Assembly: GCA_000471045.1 (NCBI GenBank)
Contig: KI301992.1
Span: forward strand, 2,905,452-2,969,451
Reading direction: 5' to 3'
Origin: an actinobacterium LLX17
GTDB lineage: Bacteria > Actinomycetota > Actinomycetes > Propionibacteriales > Nocardioidaceae
Length of the DNA stretch: 64,000 nucleotides
Shown piece after piece: positions 52,907-60,872 of the stretch (positions are counted from its first letter, which is position 1; each line of letters starts with the position of its first letter). Both the position numbers and the translations under genes were made by a program. The notes beneath the pieces are model-generated. The model was not told the origin of the DNA. It did not search any database and was given only the letters and a program-made list of their open reading frames with translations.

Positions 52907-53731
52907 GTGAGCGTGCTGGAGATCGTCCTGCTGGTGCTGCTCCTTGGCGCCGGCACGTACGCGATCGTCGTGCGTTCGCAGCTGACCCGGGCGCGCATGC
53001 AGGTGCGCCGGCTCGAGGCCGAGCGGGAGGCGCGCGACCCGCACCGCCGGCGTCGCCGCCGCCCCGCACCGCTGGTCGTGCGCCGCGCCGAGAAGGCGGT
53101 CAAGGCCGTGGCCGAGTCCGCCGACATCCTGCGCACCCGGGGCGTCACCGGCCTCGTCGCGTCCTCGATCGAGGAGCTGACCGAGTGGGTGCGCGAGGAC
53201 CGCGTGGCCGTGCAGCGCGTCGCCGCGCCCGACGGCACGGTGACCGTCTTCTTCAGTGACATCGAGAGCTCCACCCAGCTGAACGAGGAGCTCGGCGACC
53301 GGGCGTTCCTCAAGGTGCTGGCCAAGCACGACGAGGTGGTCCGCACCGCCATCGAGACCCATGGCGGGCACGTGGTCAAGACCCAGGGCGACGGGTTCAT
53401 GGTGGTGTTCCGGCACGCCTCCGACGGGGTGCGGGCGGCGCTGGCCATCCAGGAACGGTTGGGGCGCGAGCGCGGACGCCTCCGCACGCACGAGGTGGCG
53501 GTGCGCATCGGCCTGCACCGCGGCGCCGTCGTCGCCCGCGACGGTGACTACTTCGGGCGCAACGTGGCGCTGGCCGCCCGCGTGGCGGCCGTGGCGTCCG
53601 GCGGTGAGGTGCTGGTGAGCGACGAGCTGCGCGAGGCGCTGATCGACGACTCCGAGATCGTCTTCACCGACGTGCGCGAGGTCGAGCTGAAGGGCTTCAC
53701 CGGCACCCACCGCCTCTGGCTGGTCGGGTGA
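52907..53731 (+). CDS. Class III adenylate/guanylate cyclase
   Basis: 274 residues. One N-terminal membrane helix (LEIVLLVLLLGAGTYAIVV), a basic linker and a catalytic domain from about residue 105: VTVFFSDIESSTQLNEELG (first metal Asp), VVKTQGDGFMVVF (GDG turn, second metal Asp, substrate Lys) and GRNVALAARVAAVASGGEV (transition-state Asn and Arg). All catalytic residues are visible, so it should be active as a homodimer making cAMP or cGMP. GTG start. Motif 1 site h and an inverted repeat lie upstream, which links it to the neighbouring regulon. Confidence 0.88.
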   Translation: MSVLEIVLLVLLLGAGTYAIVVRSQLTRARMQVRRLEAEREARDPHRRRRRRPAPLVVRRAEKAVKAVAESADILRTRGVTGLVASSIEELTEWVREDRVAVQRVAAPDGTVTVFFSDIESSTQLNEELGDRAFLKVLAKHDEVVRTAIETHGGHVVKTQGDGFMVVFRHASDGVRAALAIQERLGRERGRLRTHEVAVRIGLHRGAVVARDGDYFGRNVALAARVAAVASGGEVLVSDELREALIDDSEIVFTDVREVELKGFTGTHRLWLVG

Positions 53732-53745
53732 GCGCGCTCAGTCCC

Positions 53746-53808
53746 CGCTGAGTGTCACGTTTCGGTCGCGGATCGGGCCATTTCGCGACCGAACTGTGTC
53801 CCCCAAGC
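53746..53808. repeat. 63-bp palindromic intergenic repeat, copy A
   Basis: CGCTGAGTGTCACGTTTCGG on the left and CCATTTCGCGACCGAACTG on the right, in inverted orientation relative to copies B and C; the right arm is degraded. Between convergent genes. Confidence 0.7.
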
Positions 53809-53857
53809 ACTCCGCTTCGCTCCGTGCAGGGAGGTGCCCCCGCCTCAGCGCCGACGG

Positions 53858-55402
53858 TCAGTTGACCTGGCGGTCGTGGCCTTCCCAGAACTCCTGGCGG
53901 AGCTTGAACTTCTGCAGCTTGCCGGTGGCGGTGCGCACCAGCTCGTCGCGGAAGTCGATCCGCTTGGGGCACTTGTAGCCGGCCAGGTGCTGGCGGCAGT
54001 GCGTGATGAGGTCCTCGGCCGTCGGGGCGTCGACGTCCGGGTCGACGACCACGAGGGCCGTGACCATCTCGCCCCACTTCTCGTCGGGGATGCCGATGAC
54101 CGCGGCCTCGCGCACCGCGTCGTGCGACATCAGCGCATCCTCCACCTCGATCGACGACACGTTCTCGCCGCCGGTGATGATGACGTCCTTCTTGCGGTCG
54201 GCGATCGTCACGTAGCCGTCCTCGAAGGTGCCGCCGTCGCCGGTGTGGAACCAGCCGCCCCTCTGCGCCTCCTCGGTGGCCTCGGGGTTATCCCAGTACG
54301 ACGCGAGGTTGTGGTTCGACTGCGCCAGCACCTCGCCGGTGTCGTCGACCATGATCCGCACGCCCACCGCCGGAGCGCCCTGCTTGCCCAGCATCCGCGC
54401 CTGCTCCTCGCCAGGCAGGTCGTCCCACTCCTCACGCATCCGCGACATGGTCAGCAGGGGCGCGGTCTCGGTGAGGCCGTAGATCTGGATGAACTCCCAG
54501 CCCAGCTCCTCGCGCACCCGCTCGATCGTGCGGGTGGGCGGGGGAGCGCCGGCCACGATGATGCGCACGCGGTCGCGGCCGGGGATCTCGCCGTCCCACG
54601 ACTTCGCTGCGTCCAGTGCCGCGGCGACGACGGCCGGCGCGGCACAGAGATAGGTGACGCCGTGCTCGTCGATGCGGCGCAGGATCTCGGCACCGTCGAT
54701 CTGCCGGATCACCACGTGCGTGACGCCCATCGCGGTGGCGGCGAACGGGTGGCCCCAGCCGTTCGCGTGGAACATCGGCAGCGTGTGCAGGTAGACGTCG
54801 CGGTCCGAGACCGACGCCTGCCAGCCGAAGACCGTCGCGTTGAGCCAGTTGTTGCGGTGCGTCAGCTGCACGCCCTTGGGCCGCGCGGTGGTGCCGGAGG
54901 TGTAGTTGATGGTGGCCGTGGCGTTCTCCTTGTCGACCGCGTCGGCCTCCCACGGCTGCGGCTCGGCCGTCGAGCCCCAGATCTTGTCGTCGTCCTCGCC
55001 CAGCACGAAGACGTGCTCGACGTCCAGCTCGTCGACGAGGTGGCGCAGGTCCGGATCGACCATCACGACCTGCGAACCGGAGTGCTCGACGATGTACTGG
55101 ATCTCGGCCACCGCCAGGCGGAAGTTGACCGGCACCAGCACGCGGCCCCAGCCCGAGACGCCGAAGAACGAGCACAGCATCCGGGCCGAGTTCTGCGAGA
55201 CGATCGCGACGCGACCGCCCACGGGCACGCCCAGCTCGTCGAGCGTGGCGGCCTGGCGGCGGGCCCGGCGGCCCAGCTCAGCGTAGGTGACCGAGCCCCA
55301 CGACTCGGCGGGCTGGTCGGGCTCGTCGACGACGGCGATGCGGTCGGGATAGACCGTGGTGGCGCGATCGAGGAAGTCCATGACGGTGAGCGGGAAGAAC
55401 AC
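53858..55402 (-). CDS. Long-chain fatty-acid/acyl-CoA synthetase (FadD-like)
   Basis: 514 residues of the ANL superfamily; activates a carboxylic acid to acyl-AMP and then acyl-CoA. P-loop YTSGTTARPKGV, then HANGWGHPF, IYGLTETAPL (A5 motif), WFHTGDGG and DGYVTIADRKKDVIITGGENVSS, and the C-terminal catalytic Lys in TATGKLQKFKLR. The GTG at 55402 has GGAGGT upstream and gives the usual FFPLTVMDFLDRA start; the frame is open further up without such a site. Substrate chain length is not predictable. Confidence 0.92.
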   Translation of the reverse strand: MFFPLTVMDFLDRATTVYPDRIAVVDEPDQPAESWGSVTYAELGRRARRQAATLDELGVPVGGRVAIVSQNSARMLCSFFGVSGWGRVLVPVNFRLAVAEIQYIVEHSGSQVVMVDPDLRHLVDELDVEHVFVLGEDDDKIWGSTAEPQPWEADAVDKENATATINYTSGTTARPKGVQLTHRNNWLNATVFGWQASVSDRDVYLHTLPMFHANGWGHPFAATAMGVTHVVIRQIDGAEILRRIDEHGVTYLCAAPAVVAAALDAAKSWDGEIPGRDRVRIIVAGAPPPTRTIERVREELGWEFIQIYGLTETAPLLTMSRMREEWDDLPGEEQARMLGKQGAPAVGVRIMVDDTGEVLAQSNHNLASYWDNPEATEEAQRGGWFHTGDGGTFEDGYVTIADRKKDVIITGGENVSSIEVEDALMSHDAVREAAVIGIPDEKWGEMVTALVVVDPDVDAPTAEDLITHCRQHLAGYKCPKRIDFRDELVRTATGKLQKFKLRQEFWEGHDRQVN

Positions 55403-55515
55403 TGATACCTCCGACGTGGCGTGGGTCACCCCATCCTGCCGGTCCGGCGGGTCGCGGGCGAGCCCGGGTGGAGGGGCGTCCGACGAGCGGTCGCGGGGCT
55501 GCGCCGAGCGGCCGG

Positions 55516-55521
55516 TACGGT
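55516..55521 (+). promoter_or_regulatory. -10 of a leaderless promoter
   Basis: TACGGT, six bases, then the GTG at 55528. Confidence 0.45.
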
Positions 55522-55527
55522 GCGACG

Positions 55528-56157
55528 GTGACGTGGGAAGCAATCTTCAAGAGCGGGGTCGAGGGCGATGACGCCGCGGCCTACGGGCGACTGGTGCAGA
55601 ACCTGCGCGAGACCCAGGACCTGGTGGCCGCGATGCGCTTCGACCGCGAGACCGTGGACGCGCTGGCCGACGACCTCGCCGCCTGGCGCGATCGACTCGC
55701 GCCACTGGAGTCGCCCGAGCTCGAGCAGGTCAACGGCCGCGTGCCGAGCCTGCCGGTGCGTGGGCACGCGATGGTGCCGGAGTTCCGCATCGGCTCGGCC
55801 GGCGGCGGCCGCGTCGACGGCACGGTGCGCTTCGGCCGCTGGTTCATGGGCGGCGGCATGGCGGCGCACGGCGGTGCCGTGGCACTGCTGTTCGACGAGG
55901 TGCTCGGCATCCTCGCGTCGGCGAGCGCCAAGGCCATCACCCGCACGGCCTACCTGCACACCGACTTCCGCGCGCTCACGCCCGTCGACGTCGACCTGCA
56001 GGTCTCAGCCTGGGTCGATCGCGTCGAGGACCGCAAGATCTTCCTGCGCGGCGAGATCCGCCACGGCGACGTGGTGTGCGCGGAGTCCGACGGGTTGTTC
56101 CTGCGGCTGCGTCCCGAGCAGGGCCTCGGCCGCCGCACGGGCGACCAACCTCAGTAG
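55528..56157 (+). CDS. PaaI/hotdog-fold acyl-CoA thioesterase
   Basis: 209 residues. The N-terminal helical part (~1-85) precedes a hotdog domain with GGGMAAHGGAVALLFDEVLG, the PaaI/THEM4 signature (helix after HGG), and YLHTDFRALTPVDVDLQV. It would hydrolyse acyl-CoA esters. Divergent from the acyl-CoA synthetase. The last 7 bases overlap the end of the convergent dehydrogenase gene. Confidence 0.85.
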   Translation: MTWEAIFKSGVEGDDAAAYGRLVQNLRETQDLVAAMRFDRETVDALADDLAAWRDRLAPLESPELEQVNGRVPSLPVRGHAMVPEFRIGSAGGGRVDGTVRFGRWFMGGGMAAHGGAVALLFDEVLGILASASAKAITRTAYLHTDFRALTPVDVDLQVSAWVDRVEDRKIFLRGEIRHGDVVCAESDGLFLRLRPEQGLGRRTGDQPQ

Positions 56158-57005
56158 GGGTAGAAGCCGTGGCCGCTCTTCTTGCCGAGGAGGCCGGCGT
56201 CGACCATGCGGTCCAGCAGCGGCGGCGGGGAGTAGAGGGGCTCCTTGAACTCCTCGTACATCGACTGGCCGATGGCGCGAATCGTGTCGAGGCCGATGAG
56301 GTCCGACAGCGCCAAGGGGCCCATCGGGTGGCCGCAGCCGAGGACCATGCCCTGGTCGATGTCGGCCGCTGACGCGTAGCCCGCCTCGTACATTCGGATG
56401 GCGGACAGCAGGTAGGGCACGAGGAGGCTGTTGACGACGAAGCCGGCGCGGTCGGTGGCCTCGATGGGTTCCTTGCCGAGGTTCTCGGTGACGTAGCCGC
56501 GCATGCGCTCGAGGGTCTGGGGCTTGGTGGTCAGCGACGGGATCAGCTCGACCAGCTTCATGACCGGTGCGGGGTTGAAGAAGTGCACGCCCATGACGTG
56601 GTCGGCGCGGCCGGAGACGGCGCCGAGCTTCACGATCGGGATCGAGGAGGTGTTGGACGTCAGGATCGCGTCCTCGTCGGTGACGATCTGGCCGAGGCGG
56701 CGGAAGAGGTCGAGCTTGATCTGCTCGTTCTCGCTGGCGGCCTCGATGACGAGCTGGCGGTCGGCGAGCGCCTCGACGTCGTCGGTGAAGCGGATGCGCT
56801 CGAGCGTCGCGTCGAGATCGGCTTGGCTGATCTTGGAGCGGTCCAGGGCGCGGTGCAGGGAGGCGCTGATGCGTTCCTCGGCTGCCTTCGCGGCCTCGGC
56901 GCTGATCTCGACGAGGGTCACGTCGATGCCGGCGCGGGCGTTCACCTCCACGATTCCCGAGCCCATGAGGCCGCCACCGATGACACCAACGCGTTCGATC
57001 GTCAT
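56151..57005 (-). CDS. 3-hydroxybutyryl-CoA dehydrogenase
   Basis: 284 residues. NAD-binding GVIGGGLMGSGIVEVNARAG at the N-terminus, ILTSNTSSIPI, the catalytic HFFNPAPVMKLVEL (His-Glu pair), and the C-terminal domain GFVVNSLLVPYL ... MGPLALSDLIGLDT. It oxidises 3-hydroxyacyl-CoA in beta-oxidation or butyrate metabolism (FadB2-like). Two close starts (57014, 57005); the second matches the usual MTIERVGV start. Confidence 0.92.
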   Translation of the reverse strand: MTIERVGVIGGGLMGSGIVEVNARAGIDVTLVEISAEAAKAAEERISASLHRALDRSKISQADLDATLERIRFTDDVEALADRQLVIEAASENEQIKLDLFRRLGQIVTDEDAILTSNTSSIPIVKLGAVSGRADHVMGVHFFNPAPVMKLVELIPSLTTKPQTLERMRGYVTENLGKEPIEATDRAGFVVNSLLVPYLLSAIRMYEAGYASAADIDQGMVLGCGHPMGPLALSDLIGLDTIRAIGQSMYEEFKEPLYSPPPLLDRMVDAGLLGKKSGHGFYPY

Positions 57006-57094
57006 GCTCCACATCCCTGATCTGAGGTTTTCCTCATGTTCTCATGCGGCCGGTCACACCCGGTCCGTGGCGTGGGGCGTGATGGGATGGGCGC

Positions 57095-57487
57095 ATGCGT
57101 CGACTCGTCGTGACCGCCTGCGCCGTCCTCGTCCTGGCCGCGGGCTGCGGTGGGGGCGGGGACGAGTCTTCCGACGAGCCCACGGCGTCCCCGACACCCA
57201 CCACGACGGCCGCCCCGGAAGCCCTCTCGGGCCTGCAGTGTGCCGACGCGGGCGACGGGACGCTGACCGTCACCGGCGTCATCACCAACTCCGGCGACGA
57301 GCCGGCCGACTACACCGTCGCGGTCTACGTGGGCCCCGCCGACGGCGCCGAGCGGCCCGCCACCGAGCAGGTGCTCGAGTCGGTCCAGCCCGACGGCTCA
57401 ACCCCGGTCGAGATCACCGGCGTGGCCCCGCAGGGCGACCCCGCCACCTGCCACGTCCGCGTCCTCCGCAGCGAGCCCAAAGCCTGA
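57095..57487 (+). CDS. Small lipoprotein with FxLYD-like domain
   Basis: 130 residues. Lipoprotein signal with lipobox LAAGC (Cys 18), a Ser/Thr/Pro linker and a beta-sandwich (TLTVTGVITNSGDEPADYTVAVYV) of the FxLYD type. Surface-exposed; function unknown. Confidence 0.75.
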   Translation: MRRLVVTACAVLVLAAGCGGGGDESSDEPTASPTPTTTAAPEALSGLQCADAGDGTLTVTGVITNSGDEPADYTVAVYVGPADGAERPATEQVLESVQPDGSTPVEITGVAPQGDPATCHVRVLRSEPKA

Positions 57488-57493
57488 CCTTCG

Positions 57494-57556
57494 CGCTGAC
57501 TGTCACGTTTCGGTCGTGAATCGACCGAATTCACGACCAATCGGTGACACTCAGCG
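57494..57556. repeat. 63-bp palindromic intergenic repeat, copy B
   Basis: CGCTGACTGTCACGTTTCGG ... CGGTGACACTCAGCG. Seven bases after the lipoprotein stop, converging with the gene at 57567. Can fold into a long hairpin and may terminate both genes. Confidence 0.75.
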
Positions 57557-57566
57557 AGGACGGGGG

Positions 57567-58547
57567 TCAGTCCCAGCGGCGGGCCGGGGGCCACCGGTGC
57601 CACCACTCCGGTGGGGCGAGGGTCCAGTCGCGGCGCGTCGAGCGCTGGGCGTCCCGGTAACCCGACCGGATGCGGCCGGCGACGGCATATTGATCGGCGT
57701 GGTCCAGCGGCGAGATCCGCACCACGACGGAGCCGGCTCGCTCGAAGCCTTCCTCGCGCCGGTTGTCGTCGGCGTGCCGTTCCACCTCGCGGTGGTGGTC
57801 CCCGTCAGTCTCCACGACGAAGCCGGACTCCGGATCGAAGAGGTCAGCCACGCCCAGCAGAGCCCCGGTGAGGTCGAAGACCGGGGCATTCACGAGCCAG
57901 CCCGAGATGCCCGCGTCCCGGATCGCGACGAGTCGCGTGCGGGTCTCCCACGGACTCGCGGACCGCGTCGAACCCCAGCGCAATGCCTCGCGGCCGCGCA
58001 CGACGCCGCGAACCTTGTGGTGCTGGGCAAAGACCGACTCGATCGCCTGGACTGTCGTGTGTGGGGAGCGGGTGGTGGTGCTCGTCGCCATGTCGAGCGT
58101 GACGACGGCATCGGCGAGCGACCGGGCACGGCACATCTCGTCGAACGCGGCGCGCGCCAGGGTGGTGACGCGCAGTCCATCGAGTTCCTGAACCTCATCG
58201 GCGAGCAGCGTGCCGCGATACGCCTCGACCCCGGCGCGCTTTCGGATCCGCGAGCCCCGGCCGCAGTGCACGAGCGCAGGAAGCTCCAGCCCGCCGCGCC
58301 GGCCGTCGAACCAGGTGTTGCCCTGCGCCCACAACGCGGCCCATCCGCCGAGCACGCAACCGTCCGTCATCAGACCGACCGCTGCGGCGATCCGCTCCCA
58401 CACGGGCCCGTCGTCGACAGCCGCCGGCCGCACCAAACCGTGCCCGACGCTTGTGAAGCCCGGCCCCCGGAGCTGTCCGCGAGTGAACCCGCGGTCGAGG
58501 GCGGCAGCCGTGCGGATGGTGGTCAGGCTGGGGTCGTGAGGTGGCAT
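57567..58547 (-). CDS. AbiEi-like protein with endonuclease-like C-terminus
   Basis: 326 residues. The N-terminus resembles actinobacterial AbiEi-type winged-helix proteins (GFTRGQLRGPGFTSVGHGLVRP). The C-terminal part has the Vsr/DUF559-like pattern GVADLFDPESGFVVETDGDHH then DDNRREEGFERAGSVVVRIS, with acidic residues of a PD-(D/E)XK fold. Such proteins are common orphans in actinobacteria. No partner toxin gene is seen next to it, so a toxin-antitoxin role is doubtful. Confidence 0.65.
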   Translation of the reverse strand: MPPHDPSLTTIRTAAALDRGFTRGQLRGPGFTSVGHGLVRPAAVDDGPVWERIAAAVGLMTDGCVLGGWAALWAQGNTWFDGRRGGLELPALVHCGRGSRIRKRAGVEAYRGTLLADEVQELDGLRVTTLARAAFDEMCRARSLADAVVTLDMATSTTTRSPHTTVQAIESVFAQHHKVRGVVRGREALRWGSTRSASPWETRTRLVAIRDAGISGWLVNAPVFDLTGALLGVADLFDPESGFVVETDGDHHREVERHADDNRREEGFERAGSVVVRISPLDHADQYAVAGRIRSGYRDAQRSTRRDWTLAPPEWWHRWPPARRWD

Positions 58548-58603
58548 GCGCCGAGCATCGATCCAGATGCCGCGTCACCGCACCAAGCCGTCCACAGCCC
58601 TCG

Positions 58604-58666
58604 CGCTGACTGTCACATTTCGGTCGCGAAATGGCCGATTTCGCAGCCGAAACGTGCCACTCAGCG
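58604..58666. repeat. 63-bp palindromic intergenic repeat, copy C
   Basis: CGCTGACTGTCACATTTCGG ... GAAACGTGCCACTCAGCG. Same orientation as copy B. Its right end covers the stop codon of the GNAT gene. Confidence 0.75.
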
Positions 58667-59245
58667 GGGACGGGCGCGCCAGTCGTCGGCGAGGAGGGCG
58701 TAGGAGTAGCGGTCGAGCCAGCCGTGCTCGCGGTGCAGGCTCTCGCGCACGGCGTGGCCCTCGCGGCGCATGCCGACGCGCTCCATGAGGCGCCACGACG
58801 GCTCGTTGCCGTCGAAGCAGTCGGCCACGACGCGACGCAGCCCGAGGTCCTCGAAGCAGATGCGCAGCACCTCCTCGACCGCCTCGGTCGCCAGGCCGTT
58901 GCCGCCCTGCTCGGGCGTGAACACCCAGCCGAGCTCGGCCTCGACTCCCGCGGCCGAGTCGCCCACCTCGGCCTGCGACCAGCCGTCCTGCACCGCGATC
59001 ATCAGGTCACCGATGACGTCGTCGTCGAACTCGACCACCAGCTGCGGGTCGCCGTCGCGGTGGAGCAGGTGCTGCTCGATGGAGTCGCGCTCGGAGTCGA
59101 GGCGCTCGAGCCACTCGCTCGCCTCCGGCTCGGAGCGGTAGACCCACACGGCGTCGACGTCGTCGGCCGTCATGGGTCGGAGGACGAGGCGATCGGTGCG
59201 CTTCGGCCAGGTCAGGTCGGTCAGTCCGCGGCGTACCTCGGTCAC
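58661..59245 (-). CDS. GNAT-family N-acetyltransferase (RimJ-like)
   Basis: 194 residues. DRLVLRPMTADDVDAVWVY at the start, the acetyl-CoA loop GWVFTPEQGGNGLATEAVEEVL (motif A) and the RimJ-type end NEPSWRLMERVGMRREGHAVRE. It transfers acetyl groups to a protein N-terminus or a small amine; substrate unknown. GTG or ATG choice is clear: ATG at 59245. Confidence 0.88.
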   Translation of the reverse strand: MTEVRRGLTDLTWPKRTDRLVLRPMTADDVDAVWVYRSEPEASEWLERLDSERDSIEQHLLHRDGDPQLVVEFDDDVIGDLMIAVQDGWSQAEVGDSAAGVEAELGWVFTPEQGGNGLATEAVEEVLRICFEDLGLRRVVADCFDGNEPSWRLMERVGMRREGHAVRESLHREHGWLDRYSYALLADDWRARPR

Positions 59246-59306
59246 GGCAACAACTCTAGGGAAGCCTCGTCAGCCCGCACCGCGAGCGTTCAGCACCCGG
59301 ACGCGG

Positions 59307-59351
59307 GCTTCGTGGCTCGGGCGCGGAGCGCCCTCACACCTCAGCCAACGG
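59307..59351. repeat. Family 2 repeat copy
   Basis: GCTTCGTGGCTCGGGCGCGG, then CACACCTCAGCCAACGG, adjoining the 3' end of fprA. Confidence 0.6.
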
Positions 59352-59354
59352 CCG

Positions 59355-60728
59355 TCAGGAACGGGAGATGCTGACCATGTCCTGGCGCTCGACGACCTTC
59401 TTGCGCTCGCGCTGGTGGGTGTCGGACTCGCCGAGGCTGACCTCGTGGGCGTCGAGCTTCTCCCAGCCCTCCCACGTCGTGTACTCGATGGCGCGGCCGT
59501 CGAGGTAGCGGTCGACCGCCTCGCGATCGGGCTGCTCGGCGGGGCTCAGCGCCTCAGCGTCGGCCAGGAGCATCTTGACGGTCTCGGCGGCGTCGGACTT
59601 GGTGTGACCGATGAGGCCGACGGGTCCGCGCTTGATCCAGCCGGTGGCGTAGACGCCCGGCAGGGGCGTGCCGTCGATGTCGATGACGTGGCCGCCGTCG
59701 TTGGGCAGCACGCCGCTGTTGGCGTCGAACGGCAGTCCCGGCAGGTTGTCGGAGTAGTAGCCGATGGCGCGGTAGACGGCCTGGACGGGCCAGTCCTTGA
59801 ACTGGCCGGTGCCGCGGACGTTGCCGGTGCCGTCGAGCTCGGTGATCTCGGTGCGCAGGCCCACGACCTTGCCGTCCTCGCCGAGGATCTCGACGGGGTT
59901 CTGGCAGAAGTGCACGTGGATGCGGTGCGGGGCGCCCGTGGGCTCCTTGGCGAGGTAGTTCTGCAGCACGTCGACCACGAGCTTCTGGCTCTTGGCCGCC
60001 CGCAGCGCCTCCATCGAGCCCTCGTCGAGCTCGAAGCCCTCGGGGTGCACGATGACGTCGATCGTGGGGCTGTGCGACAGCTCGCGCAGCTCCATCGGCG
60101 TGAACTTGACCTGGGCGGGGCCGCGACGCGCGAAGACGTGGACGTCCTTCGTGACGTTCTTCTTCAGGCCCTCGTAGACGTTGTCAGGAATCTCGGTGAC
60201 GAGCAGCTCGTCGGCCGTCTTGGCCAGGATGCGGGCGACATCGAGACCCACGTTGCCCACGCCGAGCACGGCGACCGACTCGGCGTGCGGCTGGAAGTCC
60301 CACTCGCGGCTGACGTCGGGGTGGCCGTCGTACCAGTAGACGAAGTCGGCCGCGCCGAACGAGCCGTCGAGGTCGACACCGGGGATGTCGAGATCGCGGT
60401 CGCGGCGGGCGCCCGTGGCGAAGACGACCGCGTCGTAGAACTGGCGCAGCTCCTCGAGCTTGAGGTCGTCACCGAACGCCACGTTGCCGAAGAAGCGGAT
60501 GTCGGGGTTGCTCATCACGCGCTTGAGCGCCTTGATGATCTCCTTGATCCGCGGGTGGTCCGGCGCGACGCCGTAGCGGATCAGGCCGAACGGCGTGGGG
60601 TCGCGATCGAGGATGTCGACGGTGATGCTGTCGACGCCGTCGGGCAGGTCGGACTTGGTGAGGATGTCGGCGGCGTAGACGCCAGCCGGTCCGGCGCCGA
60701 CGATGCCGACACGCAGATTCCTGCTCAT
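59355..60728 (-). CDS. fprA: Ferredoxin/adrenodoxin-NADP reductase FprA
   Basis: 457 residues, FAD flavoprotein of the adrenodoxin-reductase type. FAD loop VGIVGAGPAGVYAADIL, TPFGLIRYGVAPDHPRIK, NADP loop VAVLGVGNVGLDVARIL and the C-terminal GWIKRGPVGLIGHTKSDAAET. It passes electrons from NADPH to ferredoxins that feed cytochromes P450 or other enzymes. ATG at 60728 has AGGAG upstream; an earlier start at 60782 does not. Confidence 0.93.
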   Translation of the reverse strand: MSRNLRVGIVGAGPAGVYAADILTKSDLPDGVDSITVDILDRDPTPFGLIRYGVAPDHPRIKEIIKALKRVMSNPDIRFFGNVAFGDDLKLEELRQFYDAVVFATGARRDRDLDIPGVDLDGSFGAADFVYWYDGHPDVSREWDFQPHAESVAVLGVGNVGLDVARILAKTADELLVTEIPDNVYEGLKKNVTKDVHVFARRGPAQVKFTPMELRELSHSPTIDVIVHPEGFELDEGSMEALRAAKSQKLVVDVLQNYLAKEPTGAPHRIHVHFCQNPVEILGEDGKVVGLRTEITELDGTGNVRGTGQFKDWPVQAVYRAIGYYSDNLPGLPFDANSGVLPNDGGHVIDIDGTPLPGVYATGWIKRGPVGLIGHTKSDAAETVKMLLADAEALSPAEQPDREAVDRYLDGRAIEYTTWEGWEKLDAHEVSLGESDTHQRERKKVVERQDMVSISRS

Positions 60729-60757
60729 ACGGGACACTCCTGACACGTTCGGAACAA

Positions 60758-60772
60758 AGGCAAGCCTAAAGC
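60758..60772 (-). promoter_or_regulatory. Possible DtxR/IdeR-like box
   Basis: AGGCAAGCCTAAAGC: 10 of 15 positions match the core AGGTTAGSCTAACCT of the DtxR/IdeR box, with a perfect inner palindrome AGGCAAGCCT. It lies 30 bases before fprA, where an iron repressor could act. Confidence 0.4.
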
Positions 60773-60860
60773 GAGCGTCCAATTACGGGAAATGCGTCCA
60801 GCATGCGACCGCTTGCTCTGTGGCCGAGGTCACACTGCCTGGAGGGGTGGAAGCACGGGC

Positions 60861-60866
60861 TAGCGT
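60861..60866 (+). promoter_or_regulatory. -10 of a leaderless promoter
   Basis: TAGCGT, GGCGAC, ATG at 60873. The same 12 bases precede the GTG at 62013. Confidence 0.5.
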
Positions 60867-60872
60867 GGCGAC

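Noticed and set aside
57567..58547. Type IV toxin-antitoxin (AbiE) system
   Set aside because: Only the AbiEi-like half is present and no AbiEii nucleotidyltransferase gene is adjacent.
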